A DNA stretch of 53,548 nucleotides from an uncultured Clostridia bacterium (GTDB lineage: Bacteria; Bacillota; Clostridia; Christensenellales; Borkfalkiaceae). Location of the stretch: contig CANQFA010000009.1 of NCBI GenBank assembly GCA_947597925.1, positions 1 to 53,548 of the forward strand, in the 5' to 3' direction. This document shows, one piece after another, positions 53,522-53,548 of this stretch. Numbering within the stretch: the first letter of the stretch is position 1; each line of letters starts with the position of its first letter. The position numbers and the translations under genes were made by a program. The notes beneath the pieces were generated by a model. It was not told the origin of the DNA. It worked only from the letters and a program-made list of their open reading frames with translations, and did no database searches.

Positions 53522-53548
53522 TGTTACATTTCTCCTTATAAGAATAAT

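Overview
The window looks like chromosomal DNA of a GC-rich, low-branching Clostridia-type Bacillota, probably a gut Christensenellales-like organism. This placement is an inference. It rests on AGGAGG-type ribosome binding sites, consensus sigma-A promoters, several lipoproteins, Big/MBG/fibro-slime surface proteins, LytTR and GHKL regulators, and no SusC/SusD or outer-membrane proteins. All three stop codons are used normally (code 11). I found no rRNA, tRNA, transposase, phage or CRISPR. Almost all genes are on the minus strand, so the text follows transcription from right to left.

Right end (53.5-47.5 kb): a type IV pilus block of pilin, prepilin peptidase, PilM, PilN, PilO and an anchored unknown protein. 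It is interrupted by a cluster of 66-nt palindromic repeats. Next come an MscS channel and a 2234-codon surface protein with a beta-helix, 22 Cys/His repeats and C-terminal membrane helices. Both of these reading frames have an apparent ATG followed within ten codons by an in-frame stop, and then stay open.

40.7-34.6 kb: a tightly packed five-gene operon with its own promoter and terminator. It encodes a helical protein, a two-helix membrane protein, a 1074-residue TIR/zinc-ribbon/Sel1/membrane protein and two unrecognised proteins. The membrane protein's C-terminus and the TIR protein's N-terminus share a short motif (GTFxDKSxNIDxS). This is my best candidate for an undescribed signalling or defence system.

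34.5-29 kb: signal transduction, with a hybrid histidine kinase (two solute-binding sensor domains, two receiver domains) and a LytTR regulator plus GHKL kinase pair. The GHKL kinase gene carries a G9 tract that could frameshift.

28.9-20.1 kb: beta-glucan degradation and binding. It holds a membrane-anchored, domain-permuted GH3 beta-glucosidase, two large lipoproteins sharing a C-terminal module, and a GH16 lichenase lipoprotein. The last lipoprotein gene has a perfect promoter between two identical 14-bp palindromes.

19.9-3.7 kb: a giant surface operon of a fibro-slime protein, a 4472-residue MBG-repeat protein and a small anchored Ig-like protein. Its promoter has a 10-G run in a 19-nt spacer, the classic layout of a phase-variable promoter.

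Left end (3.5-0 kb): a RHH/WYL-type regulator divergent from a soluble FtsH-like AAA protein whose protease zinc motif is lost, and the 3' part of a GHKL-ATPase/winged-helix regulator.
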